Both the position numbers and the translations under genes were made by a program. The notes beneath the pieces are model-generated. The model saw nothing but the letters and a program-made list of their open reading frames with translations. It was not told where the DNA came from and did not search any database. From Saprospiraceae bacterium (lineage in GTDB: Bacteria > Bacteroidota > Bacteroidia > Chitinophagales > Saprospiraceae), in the NCBI GenBank assembly GCA_013360405.1, contig JABWBR010000032.1:62001-126000 (forward strand): a DNA stretch of 64,000 bases. Reading direction: 5' to 3'. Shown here piece by piece: positions 1-9,174 of the stretch (positions within the stretch are counted from its first letter, which is position 1; every line of letters starts with the position of its first letter).

Positions 1-443
1 AAGTGACCATCACCACACTGGGCGTAGAAGCCATGCCCCTGCTGCGCTTTAAAACCGGCGACCTGTGCCGCTATCATGCCGCGCCTTGTGCCTGCGGCAG
101 GACAACCCTGCGCCTCGGGCCGGTGGTGGGCCGCAAACAACAAATGATCAAATACAAAGGCGCCACACTATATCCGCCCGCCTTGTTTGAAGTGTTGAAT
201 AGCATTAGAGAAGTTGAAGAATACGTTATAACTTTACGCTCCGATGAGGTAGGCGCCGACGAAGTGCACGTGGATATTGTTGCGTCAACGCCATCGGAGG
301 AATTGCTAAAAATAATTGAAGAGGCTTTTCGCCAAAAAGTGCGATTGGCGCCCAAAATTTCGTTTACCTCGGCGGCCTATATTCAGCAATTGAAATTTCC
401 TCCCATGTCGAGAAAGGAGGTCAAATTAATTGATAAACGGTAG
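1..443 (+). CDS. adenylate-forming ligase (phenylacetate-CoA ligase-like), C-terminal part
   Basis: Only the last ~147 codons are in the window; the reading frame is open to the left edge, so the true start lies outside. The segment RFKTGDLCR followed by a GR...K.KGA..YP pattern matches the C-terminal subdomain (core motif A8) of PaaK-type acyl/aryl-CoA or acyl-ACP ligases. In flexirubin/aryl-polyene clusters such an enzyme activates the aromatic starter acid; that role is inferred from the neighbours, not from the fragment. The paired cysteines in 'PCACGR' are the CxCGR pattern common in this family. The stop codon falls inside the first unit of a 31-bp tandem repeat. Confidence 0.8.
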   Translation, partial: VTITTLGVEAMPLLRFKTGDLCRYHAAPCACGRTTLRLGPVVGRKQQMIKYKGATLYPPALFEVLNSIREVEEYVITLRSDEVGADEVHVDIVASTPSEELLKIIEEAFRQKVRLAPKISFTSAAYIQQLKFPPMSRKEVKLIDKR

Positions 444-532
444 GGTAAACGTTTAGCGTTCACCAACCACGTAGGGTAAACGTTTACCGTTTACCAACAA
501 CGTAAGGTGAACGTTCACCGTTCACCAACAAA
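440..532. repeat. 31-bp tandem repeat, 3 units, each with a small palindrome
   Basis: Three consecutive 31-bp units (440-470, 471-501, 502-532) fill the gap between the ligase and the next gene. Each holds a GGTAAACG/CGTTTACC or GGTGAACG/CGTTCACC type palindrome, and substitutions in one arm tend to be matched in the other, which suggests a folded RNA or DNA structure. Related palindromes lie at 25186-25204 and 41454-41474. The first unit supplies the upstream gene's stop codon. Confidence 0.85.
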
Positions 533-543
533 ACATCATCAAA

Positions 544-1788
544 ATGGCAAAAAAAGAACAAGTTGACGTGTTAGTCATCGGCGCGGGTCCCTCGGGCAGC
601 GTATCATCGGCATTTTTACACCGCAGCGGCTTCAAAGTTAAAGTTGTGGAAAAAGAGCGCTTCCCGCGTTTCGTCATCGGCGAAAGCTTGTTGCCCCGCT
701 GTATGGATAATTTTGAAGCGGTAGGATTGTTGGATGTGCTCAAGAAGCAAAATTACCAGATAAAAGTAGGCGCCCGCTTTGTCCGCGACGGCAAAGACTG
801 TTGGTTTGATTTCGAGGATCACTATTCAAAAGGCTGGACCTGGACCTGGCAGGTGCCCAGAGGCCATTTTGACAAAGTTCTTATCGATGAGGTAGCCTCG
901 TGGGGGGTGGATGTCGCTTTTGAAACTGCCGTCACAGCCGTTGATACGAGCGGTGAGCGCCAACTGACCACCGTTCGCCATGCCGATGGGGGAGAGACCC
1001 TCATAGAATCGAAATTTGTTATTGACGCCAGCGGTTACGGCCGGGTCCTTCCGCGATTGTTGCAGTTGGATCAACCCTCCGTTATGCCCCCGCGCTCTTC
1101 GATTTTTAGCCATTTTACCGACCACAGGCGCCCGGAGGGTATTCTTGGCGAGCGTATTACGTTGGTCATTCACCGCAAAGATGTATGGCTCTGGATTATT
1201 CCGTTTTCTAATGGGATAACTTCAGTAGGATTTGCCGGTAACCCCGATTATTTTGCGATGTACGACAATGACGACAAATCAAAGCAACTGCTCGATATGA
1301 TGAACGATGTGCCTTTTGTTCGGGAGCGTTTTCACGACCAGGAGATGGTGGTGCCGGGCATGATGCTCAAAACCTATTCGGCTTCTGTCAAATCGTTTTT
1401 CGGGCCTGGGTACGTTCTTGCGGGCAATAGCTCTGAATTTATCGATCCTGTATTTTCCTCGGGAGTCACCTTTGCAACAGAATCGGGCGTGTTAGCTGCG
1501 AAATTGGCAAAACGCCAACTCAACGGCGAGGAGGTAGACTGGCAGACAGAATACGTAATGTATATGCATCAGGGAATAGAAACATTCAGAGCCTATATTA
1601 ATCGCTGGTACGAAGGCGATTTGCAGGACATTTTCTTCTTCTCCCACGATAGCGCTAATTCCGAAATCAAACGGCAGATTTGCTCTGTATTGGCAGGTTA
1701 TGTATGGGATACCAGCAATCCCTTTGTACGTGACTACGGAGAGCGGGCGCTTGGATCTTTGTCGAAGCTTGTAAAGATTTACGAATAA
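544..1788 (+). CDS. FAD-dependent halogenase-like monooxygenase
   Basis: 414 residues. A Rossmann FAD site (GAGPSGS, ~13-19) opens the protein, followed by the PRFVIGESLLP block typical of flavin-dependent halogenases and geranylgeranyl-reductase-like enzymes. The halogenase signature WxWxIP is present exactly as WLWIIP (residues 215-220), and Lys74 sits where the catalytic lysine of tryptophan/phenolic halogenases is expected (aligned by eye). It probably chlorinates the aromatic end or another cluster product; flexirubins are known to be chlorinated in some species. The C-terminal part (ending near 'FFFSHDSANSEIKRQ') is shorter than in tryptophan halogenases, as in carrier-bound phenolic halogenases. 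The alternative is a reductase or hydroxylase of the same fold. Confidence 0.8.
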   Translation: MAKKEQVDVLVIGAGPSGSVSSAFLHRSGFKVKVVEKERFPRFVIGESLLPRCMDNFEAVGLLDVLKKQNYQIKVGARFVRDGKDCWFDFEDHYSKGWTWTWQVPRGHFDKVLIDEVASWGVDVAFETAVTAVDTSGERQLTTVRHADGGETLIESKFVIDASGYGRVLPRLLQLDQPSVMPPRSSIFSHFTDHRRPEGILGERITLVIHRKDVWLWIIPFSNGITSVGFAGNPDYFAMYDNDDKSKQLLDMMNDVPFVRERFHDQEMVVPGMMLKTYSASVKSFFGPGYVLAGNSSEFIDPVFSSGVTFATESGVLAAKLAKRQLNGEEVDWQTEYVMYMHQGIETFRAYINRWYEGDLQDIFFFSHDSANSEIKRQICSVLAGYVWDTSNPFVRDYGERALGSLSKLVKIYE

Positions 1789-1802
1789 GAAGGCCGCGTA
1801 TA

Positions 1803-1883
1803 GGAGGGTGGGAGAGTGAGAGGGTGGGAGTGTGGGATCAGGGAAAAATCTCTCCCTCTCACTTTCTCACACTCCCACCCTCC
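1803..1883. repeat. short-unit inverted array between convergent genes
   Basis: The left arm is GAGGGTGGGAGAGTGAGAGG-type and the right arm is its rough complement (CTCTCCCTCTCAC..CTCACACTCCCACCC), separated by a short A-rich loop. It lies between two convergent genes and could act as a two-way terminator. The right arm runs into the oxidoreductase gene on the minus strand and encodes its last residues. Confidence 0.75.
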
Positions 1884-3538
1884 CTAACGCGGCGGCTCTT
1901 CACCGCAGCCTTTTTCACTACCCATTCCGGCCAGCTTTCGGGGTGTTCGGCGGGGTACACGCGCAGTTCCTGGCGGGGGTCATTGGTTAGCAGATCGAGC
2001 GGACGGCGAACGCCCAGTATTTGTGCGGCGGTATTGATGCCCGAATTGGTAGCGCCCATCACGCCGTGTGATAGTGTGCTGCTGCCGCAAAGGTAGAGTC
2101 CCTCCACCTGAGTTTTAGGCTGAAAAGCAAACGGCCCCATTTGGCCGAGTACTTTTTCGGTGCCGTAGCAATTGCCCAGCGTACCTTCTACGTAGTAGCT
2201 GTTGGTAAGCGGCGTGCCCAACTCCCATTTTACGATAGCATCACGGATACCGGGTATGCGGCCTTCGAGCGTACGCAATACCTTCTCTGCAAGTTGTTTT
2301 TTGAGTTGGATATAGGCTTCGGGGCGCTGTCCTGTAATACTTTTTTCAAAAGCGCTAAAGCGGGAATATGGAATAAACGTCACTGTTTCGAGCGAATGGT
2401 AGCGCCCGTCGTAGCTGGTGGGGTCTTTCAGCGAGGGCGAACTAATAAACATACCGGGAAACTCGTCGGTAGCCAGCGGGTCGTCTTCGAGTAGCTGTCG
2501 GTATACTTCATTGAGATTCGAATGGGCGGCGTACCAGATATTGCCCGAATCGAGTCCCATTTGGCGCAAGTCGCCGTCGATCACCAGGAACATATTGAGC
2601 GAAGCCACCGAATAGGTAGTGCGTTGGAGGCGCCTGAGCAGTTTGGGGCTCAAAAACTCGTTGTCGATAAGCTGGTAAGTCTTGCCGGGGTCGGCATTTG
2701 ACACCACGGTAGGCGCCAGTATTTGGCGTCCGTCGTCGAGTTGTACGCCGTAAGTATAGGGTTTTCCATTGTCGTGGCGCACAAGAATTTTCGTTACGCG
2801 GGCTTGCGTGAGCACCTCTCCGCCGTGTTGTTTGATGGCGCGGGTAAACGCCTTGACGAGGCCGCCGCCGCCGCCTGCGGGGTAGAAGCCGCCGTTAAAA
2901 TAGTGGCCCATCACGGCGGCGTGCAGGGCAAAACTGGCTTTATTGGGCGGAAGGCCGTGGTTGCCGCATTGCATATTGAGGAAAGCCTTTAGCAGGGGGT
3001 CGTCGAGGTACCGGTCGATAACTCTTTGGGTGCTAAACAAGGCGTGTTTTCCCAGGTGTCGCATCCGGTAGGGGGCCGTCAGAAAATCGGTAAACGTTTC
3101 CAGGTCGGCCACCACGTGAAGTTCCTGTTGGGCCAGGTTGACGAGTTGGAGATATCGTTTGATATTGCGGCGTTCGGCGGGAAAGCGTTGCTGCATATTT
3201 TCGATAAGCCTGTTGAGATTGGCGGGCATATCGAAGCGTTCCTTGCCTACCTGGCAGTGGTCGTAGCCTTTGGCATTTTGCCTGAAAAAAGTAAGATCGT
3301 TGGCGATGCCCAGTCCTTCGAGTATACGGCTGCCGTCCTGGCCGATATCCATCGCGCCGATGTAATGTACGCCGGGGCTAAAGCGGTGGCCGTCCACATA
3401 AAAACTCTGACACCAGCCGCCCGGCACATAGTGTTGTTCGAGCACAATCACTTTTTTTCCGGCGCGGGCCAGGCAGAGGGCGTTGGCAAGCCCGCCGGCG
3501 CCTGAGCCTATTACAATTACATCGGCGTCGTTTATCAT
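1859..3538 (-). CDS. CrtI/CrtISO-like FAD-dependent oxidoreductase (phytoene desaturase family)
   Basis: 559 residues. The N-terminus IVIGSGAGGLANALCLARAGKKV is a dinucleotide-binding fold followed by the acidic E that binds FAD ribose; the C-terminal 'LYLCGSSTLSHGVMGATNSG' block is the usual second FAD motif of carotenoid desaturases/isomerases and retinol saturases. Enzymes of this type are regular members of flexirubin clusters, where they probably desaturate or isomerise the polyene; the exact substrate is not visible. It runs opposite to the rest of the cluster. The last ~9 residues (rich in R, E, G, S) are encoded by the adjoining short-unit repeat, so the native C-terminus was probably shorter. 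Confidence 0.85.
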   Translation of the reverse strand: MINDADVIVIGSGAGGLANALCLARAGKKVIVLEQHYVPGGWCQSFYVDGHRFSPGVHYIGAMDIGQDGSRILEGLGIANDLTFFRQNAKGYDHCQVGKERFDMPANLNRLIENMQQRFPAERRNIKRYLQLVNLAQQELHVVADLETFTDFLTAPYRMRHLGKHALFSTQRVIDRYLDDPLLKAFLNMQCGNHGLPPNKASFALHAAVMGHYFNGGFYPAGGGGGLVKAFTRAIKQHGGEVLTQARVTKILVRHDNGKPYTYGVQLDDGRQILAPTVVSNADPGKTYQLIDNEFLSPKLLRRLQRTTYSVASLNMFLVIDGDLRQMGLDSGNIWYAAHSNLNEVYRQLLEDDPLATDEFPGMFISSPSLKDPTSYDGRYHSLETVTFIPYSRFSAFEKSITGQRPEAYIQLKKQLAEKVLRTLEGRIPGIRDAIVKWELGTPLTNSYYVEGTLGNCYGTEKVLGQMGPFAFQPKTQVEGLYLCGSSTLSHGVMGATNSGINTAAQILGVRRPLDLLTNDPRQELRVYPAEHPESWPEWVVKKAAVKSRRVREGGSVRK

Positions 3539-3652
3539 AAGTTATATTAAAAGTTTAAATATCCGTTAAAACCGACCTTCGCGAGTCCGGAATAGGTATT
3601 TTTTGCGTATATTGGTCGGACATTTACATCATCAAAACAAACAATTTCCATT

Positions 3653-4261
3653 ATGAAGACAGCCATTAAGTGGAGCTCCCTTTTGCTTCTGCTGGGGTTT
3701 TTCACATCAGTCACCGCCCAAAAATTCAATGTGTACGAAGGTAGTTTAAATTTTCTGAAAGACCAGAAAACGCTCAACGTAATTTACCTCTACGAGGACA
3801 TGAGCGTTGGCGATTTTGACAAAGAACAGGACTACATCGACAAGAAAGTAAAGGAGATGAACGACGACGAAGCAGGAAAAGGCGATAGCTGGGCCAAAAA
3901 ATGGGTAGCCGACCGCAACGAACGTTTCGAACCCAAATTTGAGGAGCTCATCAACGAATACCTCGAAGGTAAAATCAAGGTGAGCAATAAAGACGCAGCG
4001 GCCTATACGCTTGTGCTTAAAACCACGCACACCGAACCCGGCTTTAACGTAGGCGTATGGCGCCGCCCGGCCCATATCAATGTCGAAGCCTGGTTTGTAG
4101 ACACCAAAGACAATTCGAAGGTGGCCGCTAAAGCCAAAATGGAAAAAGTACCCGGCCAGGATGCCTGGGGTTTCGATTTTGATACCGGCTACCGCCTCCA
4201 GGAATCTTATGCCAAATGCGGTAAGGAGATTGGGAAGTATATTATGAAGAAAGTACTTTAA
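3653..4261 (+). CDS. secreted protein of unknown function, flexirubin-cluster associated
   Basis: 202 residues with a clear signal peptide (hydrophobic stretch ~7-20, ending TAQ). The mature part is charged and rich in K, D and E, with no membrane segment and no motif I recognise. It starts a block of plus-strand genes that includes a second secreted protein of the same size (4364-4987) and the exporter; both may be periplasmic factors for handling the polyene lipid. Function unknown. The start is the first ATG after a leader that lacks an obvious Shine-Dalgarno sequence, as is usual in Bacteroidota. Confidence 0.85.
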   Translation: MKTAIKWSSLLLLLGFFTSVTAQKFNVYEGSLNFLKDQKTLNVIYLYEDMSVGDFDKEQDYIDKKVKEMNDDEAGKGDSWAKKWVADRNERFEPKFEELINEYLEGKIKVSNKDAAAYTLVLKTTHTEPGFNVGVWRRPAHINVEAWFVDTKDNSKVAAKAKMEKVPGQDAWGFDFDTGYRLQESYAKCGKEIGKYIMKKVL

Positions 4262-4356
4262 TTTGATGTTGAATGTTGGATGTTGAATGTTTGATTATTT
4301 ATTTTTAATATATAAAAAACTCTAACATCCAACATTCAACATTAAACATCCAACAT
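4262..4356. repeat. short-unit inverted array (TTGAATGTTGGATG type)
   Basis: The left arm repeats units such as TGATGTTGAATGTTGGATG, then comes an AT-rich loop, and the right arm is the complement (CATCCAACATTCAACATTAA). The array fills almost all of the 102-bp gap between two genes in the same direction. Confidence 0.8.
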
Positions 4357-4363
4357 CAATAAT

Positions 4364-4987
4364 ATGAAACTCGCGCTTTCAACCTTTTTCATGCTCGCGG
4401 CCTTTACGGCCTTACAGGCTCAACCTTTTGGCGACAAAAAAGTGGCGGAGCCTTCTACTGTGGTATGGTATGGACTTGACTTTTCTGCTGTGAAACTGAT
4501 CGGATCGGAAGGTTTTTCGGATCCTTACGACATCAAGAACCGGTTCTTCCGCGCCTGGAACCGCCTCATCGTTGATGAAGCCGACAAGTACAACATCCGT
4601 AAGACATTCCGCAAAACCGGGCTGGAATACGAAACGACTGTGATCGAAGAACGCAATAAGCTGCCCAACGAAAACGAATTGGTGATTGAAAAAGAATATG
4701 AACTCAAAGAAGCCGATGTGAAAGACATCGTAAAGAAGTACAAAAGCGAAAAATTCAAAGAAGGCCTCGGGCTGGTATTTGTGATGGAAAGCTTCAATAA
4801 GCGCGCTTCTTCCGGTCATATGTGGGTTACTTTTTTTGACATTGCCAGCGGAGAAGTAATCCTCACGCGCAAATACTCGGGAGATGCCCGCGGCTTCGGC
4901 CTTCGCAACTATTGGGCCGGGTCTGTTTACGACGTGTTTGAGCAATTGGAAAGCGACTATGGCAAATGGCTGAAAAAAAATAACTAG
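4364..4987 (+). CDS. secreted protein of unknown function, flexirubin-cluster associated
   Basis: 207 residues with a signal peptide ending around LQAQ (~20). The mature part contains a highly charged central stretch (about 105-155, E/K-rich, probably helical) and a C-terminal part with aromatic residues. No known motif. Its size, position and leader resemble the preceding gene, and both contain a 'GF/GLG..D/FDI..G' style C-terminal part, but I cannot claim homology by eye. A rho-independent terminator follows. Confidence 0.82.
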   Translation: MKLALSTFFMLAAFTALQAQPFGDKKVAEPSTVVWYGLDFSAVKLIGSEGFSDPYDIKNRFFRAWNRLIVDEADKYNIRKTFRKTGLEYETTVIEERNKLPNENELVIEKEYELKEADVKDIVKKYKSEKFKEGLGLVFVMESFNKRASSGHMWVTFFDIASGEVILTRKYSGDARGFGLRNYWAGSVYDVFEQLESDYGKWLKKNN

Positions 4988-5046
4988 CCGTTGCAATAGC
5001 AATACCTGTCTGAATTAGCATATTTGTCTTTCCCTTGGGGAAGGGT

Positions 5047-5080
5047 AAAAAGGGGCCGGCTGATGCCGAAGCCCCTTTTT
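5047..5080 (+). terminator. rho-independent terminator
   Basis: AAAAAGGGGC and GCCCCTTTTT flank a 14-nt spacer, giving a 10-bp perfect stem with a T-run on the 3' side. It follows the secreted-protein gene and precedes the exporter gene. Confidence 0.8.
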
Positions 5081-5113
5081 ACAATAGATATAACGGTGAG
5101 TGAAACTTAAGCC

Positions 5114-8100
5114 ATGTCGGAACTTTTTATCAGGGTATACGAATATTTTAAGTCGCGTAAGTGGCTATTCGGCCTGCTTTTAGCCGTGTTTATGGGGATA
5201 GCCGTTTGGCTTGGCCTTCGACTGCAATTTGAAGAAGACATCTCCAAGATCATGCCCCTCGACCCCGAGGTGGGCGAAATGAACAAACTTATCGAAAATT
5301 CGGAGTTTTCCGACAGGCTGGTGGTGTTGGTCACTTTCAAAGACTCCACCTACCAACCCGAAAACCCCGACGAACTCATTGCCTATTGCGACGCGCTGGT
5401 CGACACCCTGCAAAAAACGCTCGACTCTACCGAATTGCGCCGCATAGTTTACCGCATTGATGAAAGCCGGTTTCAGGAAGTTTACGATGTGCTTTACGAA
5501 AATCTGCCTCTTTTTTTAGAAGAAGACGACTACGGGCAGATTGAAAAACAACTACAACCAGGCGAAATACCCGCGCAGATAGAGGGCGCCTACCGCTCCC
5601 TAATGACGCCCGGGGGGTCGTTTTTAAAAAAATACGTATTACGCGATCCGCTGAGCATCACCCGGTTGGGGCTCGACCGACTGCAGTCGTTCCAATTGGA
5701 TGAAAACTACACCCTGGTAGATGGCTATATCGTCACCAAAGACTATCGCAACCTATTGTTTTTCATCACTCCTGCACAATCTTCTAAAGAAACCCTCATC
5801 AACAAGCGCATGCTGCGCAAAATAGATGCGCTTACCGCTGCCGCATCGGATGCCGCCGGGCAGCGCATCGAAACCATATATTTCGGCGCCATGGCTGTGG
5901 CTGTTGACAACGCCACCCAGATCAGGCGCGATGTGACGGGAACACTTTCCGTCGCTTTTCTTTTTCTGTTTTTATTGATCGGCTACTTTTTCCGGCGCCC
6001 GTTGATCTTTTTTTATATCATACTCCCCATCATTTTTGGTGCGGCAGTGGCCCTGGCTGTGTTGTACCTGGTCAAAGGGGAAGTATCCATTATTTCGGTA
6101 GGAATAGGGTCGATGCTGCTGGGCATTACCGTCGATTATTCGCTGCACGTTTTCACGCATTATCGCAGTTCGGGCGACGTACAGCACATGATTCGCGACC
6201 TCGTGCTGCCTTTGTTGCTTTGTAGTCTGACGACAGCCGGCGCCTTTCTCTGTTTGTATTCCGTGCGGTCGGAAGCGCTCCACGACCTTGGGTTATTTGC
6301 CGCGCTTTGCGTATTAGGAACGGCTTTCTTCGCCCTTCTCATTTTGCCGGTAGTAGTGGGCAAATCGGTTGCGGAAACCGGCGCCCAATTACAACGCAAA
6401 ACCTTCCTCGATGCCATCGCCACGTATCCCTGGGATCGCAACCGAGGATTAATGTGGATTATATTAGCGGCTTCCGTGTTTTTTGCTTTTCAAACCGGCA
6501 AGGTAGAATTTGAGCGCGACCTCAACAAGGTCAACTATATGTCGGATAAAGTGATTGCCGCAGAAAACCGGCTCAACCGCATCACCAGCGCCACTATGCG
6601 GGGGGTGTATCTGGTGACCAGCGGTAACAATCTGGACGAAGCGCTCGAACGCAACGCCACTATAGCCCAAATTGCCGACTCACTCAAAAAAGAAGGATTC
6701 GTAAAAGAATATACCTCGGCGAGCAGGCTGTTGCTTACCCGGGAGGCTCAGCAAGCCAAAATAGACCGCTGGAACCGATTCTGGACGGCCGACCGCAAGC
6801 AACTCGTCAAATCCGGTATCGACAATACAGCCTCGGCGCTGCAATTCAGGGAAGATGCCTTCCGGGAGTTTTACACGATGCTCGACCGGAAATTTGAACC
6901 CCAGGATCCTGGGACGGCTTTTGCCCCTTTGGTCGACCTGTTTCTGAGCGACTATATTTCTAACCGGGAAGGATTTGTAACTATCCTTACCCTGCTTCGA
7001 CTCGACCAGGGCGCCAAATCGGCGGTGTATGCTACCTATCACGACAGGCCGCACGTCAATATCCTCGACAAAGAATACATGATCGGCAAATTTGTAGATA
7101 TCCTCGGGCAGGACTTCAACAAGCTGGTCGTCATTTCTCTATTGCTGGTGTTTGTCATTCTCCACCTGGGCTTAGGCCGTATAGAATTGGCGATCATTGC
7201 CTTTACACCCTTGGCTTTGAGTTGGTTTTGGACAATGGGCCTTATGCACGTTTTCGACCTTAAGTTTAATATCATCAATATCATCATTACCACTTTCGTG
7301 TTTGGCGTAGGCATTGATTATAGCATCTTTGTTATACGGGGATTATTGCAGGACTACAAATACGGCGTGCAGCATTCGGGCGCTTTTAAAACCTCCGTAT
7401 TTATATCGGCGCTAACCACTCTTGTAGGCATCGGCGTATTGATCTTTGCCAAACATCCCGCACTGAAATCGGTTGCCGCGCTGTCCATAATAGGCGTATC
7501 CTCCTCGCTGCTATTGGCCTTTACCATCGAGCCCTGGTTGTTCCGCTGGTTGTTTTTTGATAAAAATAGCCGGCGCCGCGACTACCCGCGCACCCTGGCG
7601 AATATTCTGAAAACCCTCTCGGTATATTTGTTGCTTATCATCGGATCGGTCATTGTTACTATTATAGGGACTATATTGTTCCCCTTGTTTTTTCTGGGTC
7701 GCGAGCGGCGCAAGTACATCCTGCACTGGGTTATCTGCCAGTTGTCGCGGTTTTACATCTGGTTTAGCTTTTTCCCCAACCGCCGGGTGGTCAACGAAAC
7801 CGGTGAAGACTTTTCGCGGCCGGCTATCGTAATCAGCAACCACCAGTCGCATATCGACACGCCCATTATGTTTGGGCTTTCGCCAAAACTCATCATTTTG
7901 ACAAAAGGCTGGGTGTACAATTTTCCGCTATATTATTTTGTAGTGAGACTGGCCGACTTTTTCACAGTTGCCAAAGGTCTTGATGTAATTTTGCCGCAGC
8001 TTAGAGAAAGAGTGGCCAATGGCTATCACGTAGCTGTCTTCCCCGAAGGAAGCCGCTCGGAAACCGAAGAAGTCCAGCGTTTTCACAAAGGCGCCTTTTA

Positions 8101-9034
8101 CCTGGCCGAGCAATTGCAGATGGATATTTTGCCCATCTACCTGCACGGAACGGGGCGCTTCCTGCGGCGCGAGCGATTCTGGGGTGAAACCAACGACCTA
8201 ACCGTGCGCATCGGCGAGCGCATTAGCTACGATGATCCTCGTTTTGGCGAGGATTATACCACCCGAGCCAAAAAAATCAACGCTTTTTACCGCGAGCAAT
8301 ACGCCGTTTTTCAGCGAAGCTGCAAGACACCCTATTATTACCGCAGGCAGTTGATCGAAAATTATATTTACAAAGGCCCCCTGCTGGAATGGTATACCCG
8401 TATAAAAACCCGTATGGAGGGGTATTACGATATTTTTGATAAAATAATACCTGCACAAGCGCGTATCACCGATATCGGCTGCGGATACGGATACCTGGCT
8501 TATATGCTCTCGTTTTTATCCGATCAACGCACCATTACGGGTATAGACTACGACGAAGATAAAATATCGGTGGCCAATAACTGTGCCGATAAAAACGACA
8601 GGCTGCGTTTTGTACAGGCCGATGTGGCCGCCCATCCGCTCGAAGAAAGCGACGTTTTTGTGTTGGCCGACGTATTGCACTACCTCTTGCCCGAAGAGCA
8701 ATGGGCCCTGCTCAACCGCTGTCTGGCCCACCTTGCTCCCGGTGGCATGCTGCTCGTGAGGGATGGCGACCGCGACCTGGCCGAACGCCACAAAGGCACC
8801 TGGCTGACGGAGGTATTTTCTACGAATATTGGATTTAATAAAACCCGAAACCCATTGCACTATATCTCCGGTTCGGAATTGGAAAATTGGGCCCGGCAAA
8901 ACGGCCTTTCGATAGAAAGAATTGATCAGACAAAACGGACGTCGAATGTTATTTTTGTGCTACGGAGTTCTTCCGGAGGTGACGGCATAGAACTGACTCA
9001 GGTGGTGACGTCTGGGAACCATCAGAGTGGGTGA
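5114..9034 (+). CDS. fusion: MMPL/RND-type exporter + PlsC acyltransferase + SAM methyltransferase
   Basis: 1306 residues, three modules. (1) ~1-820: an RND exporter of the MMPL kind with one early membrane segment, a periplasmic loop, a membrane bundle (~275-430), a second loop and a second bundle (~670-810). Each bundle has an Asp-Tyr pair (D341-Y342 and D735-Y736) like the proton-relay pairs of MmpL proteins. (2) ~880-1060: a PlsC-type acyltransferase with NHQSHID (909-915) and FPEGSRS (976-982). (3) ~1085-1290: a class I methyltransferase with DIGCGYGY (1120-1127). Exporter-acyltransferase fusions occur in flexirubin clusters; the likely job is esterifying and moving the product. The final residues (GDGIELTQVVTSG...) come from a dispersed repeat, so the original stop was probably nearer residue 1290. 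Confidence 0.88.
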   Translation: MSELFIRVYEYFKSRKWLFGLLLAVFMGIAVWLGLRLQFEEDISKIMPLDPEVGEMNKLIENSEFSDRLVVLVTFKDSTYQPENPDELIAYCDALVDTLQKTLDSTELRRIVYRIDESRFQEVYDVLYENLPLFLEEDDYGQIEKQLQPGEIPAQIEGAYRSLMTPGGSFLKKYVLRDPLSITRLGLDRLQSFQLDENYTLVDGYIVTKDYRNLLFFITPAQSSKETLINKRMLRKIDALTAAASDAAGQRIETIYFGAMAVAVDNATQIRRDVTGTLSVAFLFLFLLIGYFFRRPLIFFYIILPIIFGAAVALAVLYLVKGEVSIISVGIGSMLLGITVDYSLHVFTHYRSSGDVQHMIRDLVLPLLLCSLTTAGAFLCLYSVRSEALHDLGLFAALCVLGTAFFALLILPVVVGKSVAETGAQLQRKTFLDAIATYPWDRNRGLMWIILAASVFFAFQTGKVEFERDLNKVNYMSDKVIAAENRLNRITSATMRGVYLVTSGNNLDEALERNATIAQIADSLKKEGFVKEYTSASRLLLTREAQQAKIDRWNRFWTADRKQLVKSGIDNTASALQFREDAFREFYTMLDRKFEPQDPGTAFAPLVDLFLSDYISNREGFVTILTLLRLDQGAKSAVYATYHDRPHVNILDKEYMIGKFVDILGQDFNKLVVISLLLVFVILHLGLGRIELAIIAFTPLALSWFWTMGLMHVFDLKFNIINIIITTFVFGVGIDYSIFVIRGLLQDYKYGVQHSGAFKTSVFISALTTLVGIGVLIFAKHPALKSVAALSIIGVSSSLLLAFTIEPWLFRWLFFDKNSRRRDYPRTLANILKTLSVYLLLIIGSVIVTIIGTILFPLFFLGRERRKYILHWVICQLSRFYIWFSFFPNRRVVNETGEDFSRPAIVISNHQSHIDTPIMFGLSPKLIILTKGWVYNFPLYYFVVRLADFFTVAKGLDVILPQLRERVANGYHVAVFPEGSRSETEEVQRFHKGAFYLAEQLQMDILPIYLHGTGRFLRRERFWGETNDLTVRIGERISYDDPRFGEDYTTRAKKINAFYREQYAVFQRSCKTPYYYRRQLIENYIYKGPLLEWYTRIKTRMEGYYDIFDKIIPAQARITDIGCGYGYLAYMLSFLSDQRTITGIDYDEDKISVANNCADKNDRLRFVQADVAAHPLEESDVFVLADVLHYLLPEEQWALLNRCLAHLAPGGMLLVRDGDRDLAERHKGTWLTEVFSTNIGFNKTRNPLHYISGSELENWARQNGLSIERIDQTKRTSNVIFVLRSSSGGDGIELTQVVTSGNHQSG

Positions 9035-9061
9035 CGGTATAGAACTGACTCAGGTGGTGAC
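8978..9061. repeat. dispersed GGTGACGG repeat, two direct copies
   Basis: Two near-identical ~32-bp copies (8978-9009 and 9030-9061) that begin GGTGACGG and end CAGGTGGTGAC. The first is translated as the C-terminal tail of the exporter fusion and the second supplies its stop codon. Related copies are at 12595-12660, 23976-24036 and 34872-35018. Confidence 0.85.
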
Positions 9062-9124
9062 TGCAGGGTGGTTGTCGGTTTTCTGTTGTCGGTTGTCCGT
9101 TCATTATCTTTGCTGGTTATACTT

Positions 9125-9174
9125 GAACGGAGAACAGAGAACAGAGAACAGAGAACAGAAAACAGAGAACAGAG
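9125..9174. repeat. GAGAACA heptamer array touching a start codon
   Basis: About seven direct copies of GAGAACA (one variant GAAAACA) end immediately at the ATG of the next gene. Here there is no complementary arm. The repeat therefore forms the whole ribosome-binding region of that gene. Confidence 0.85.
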
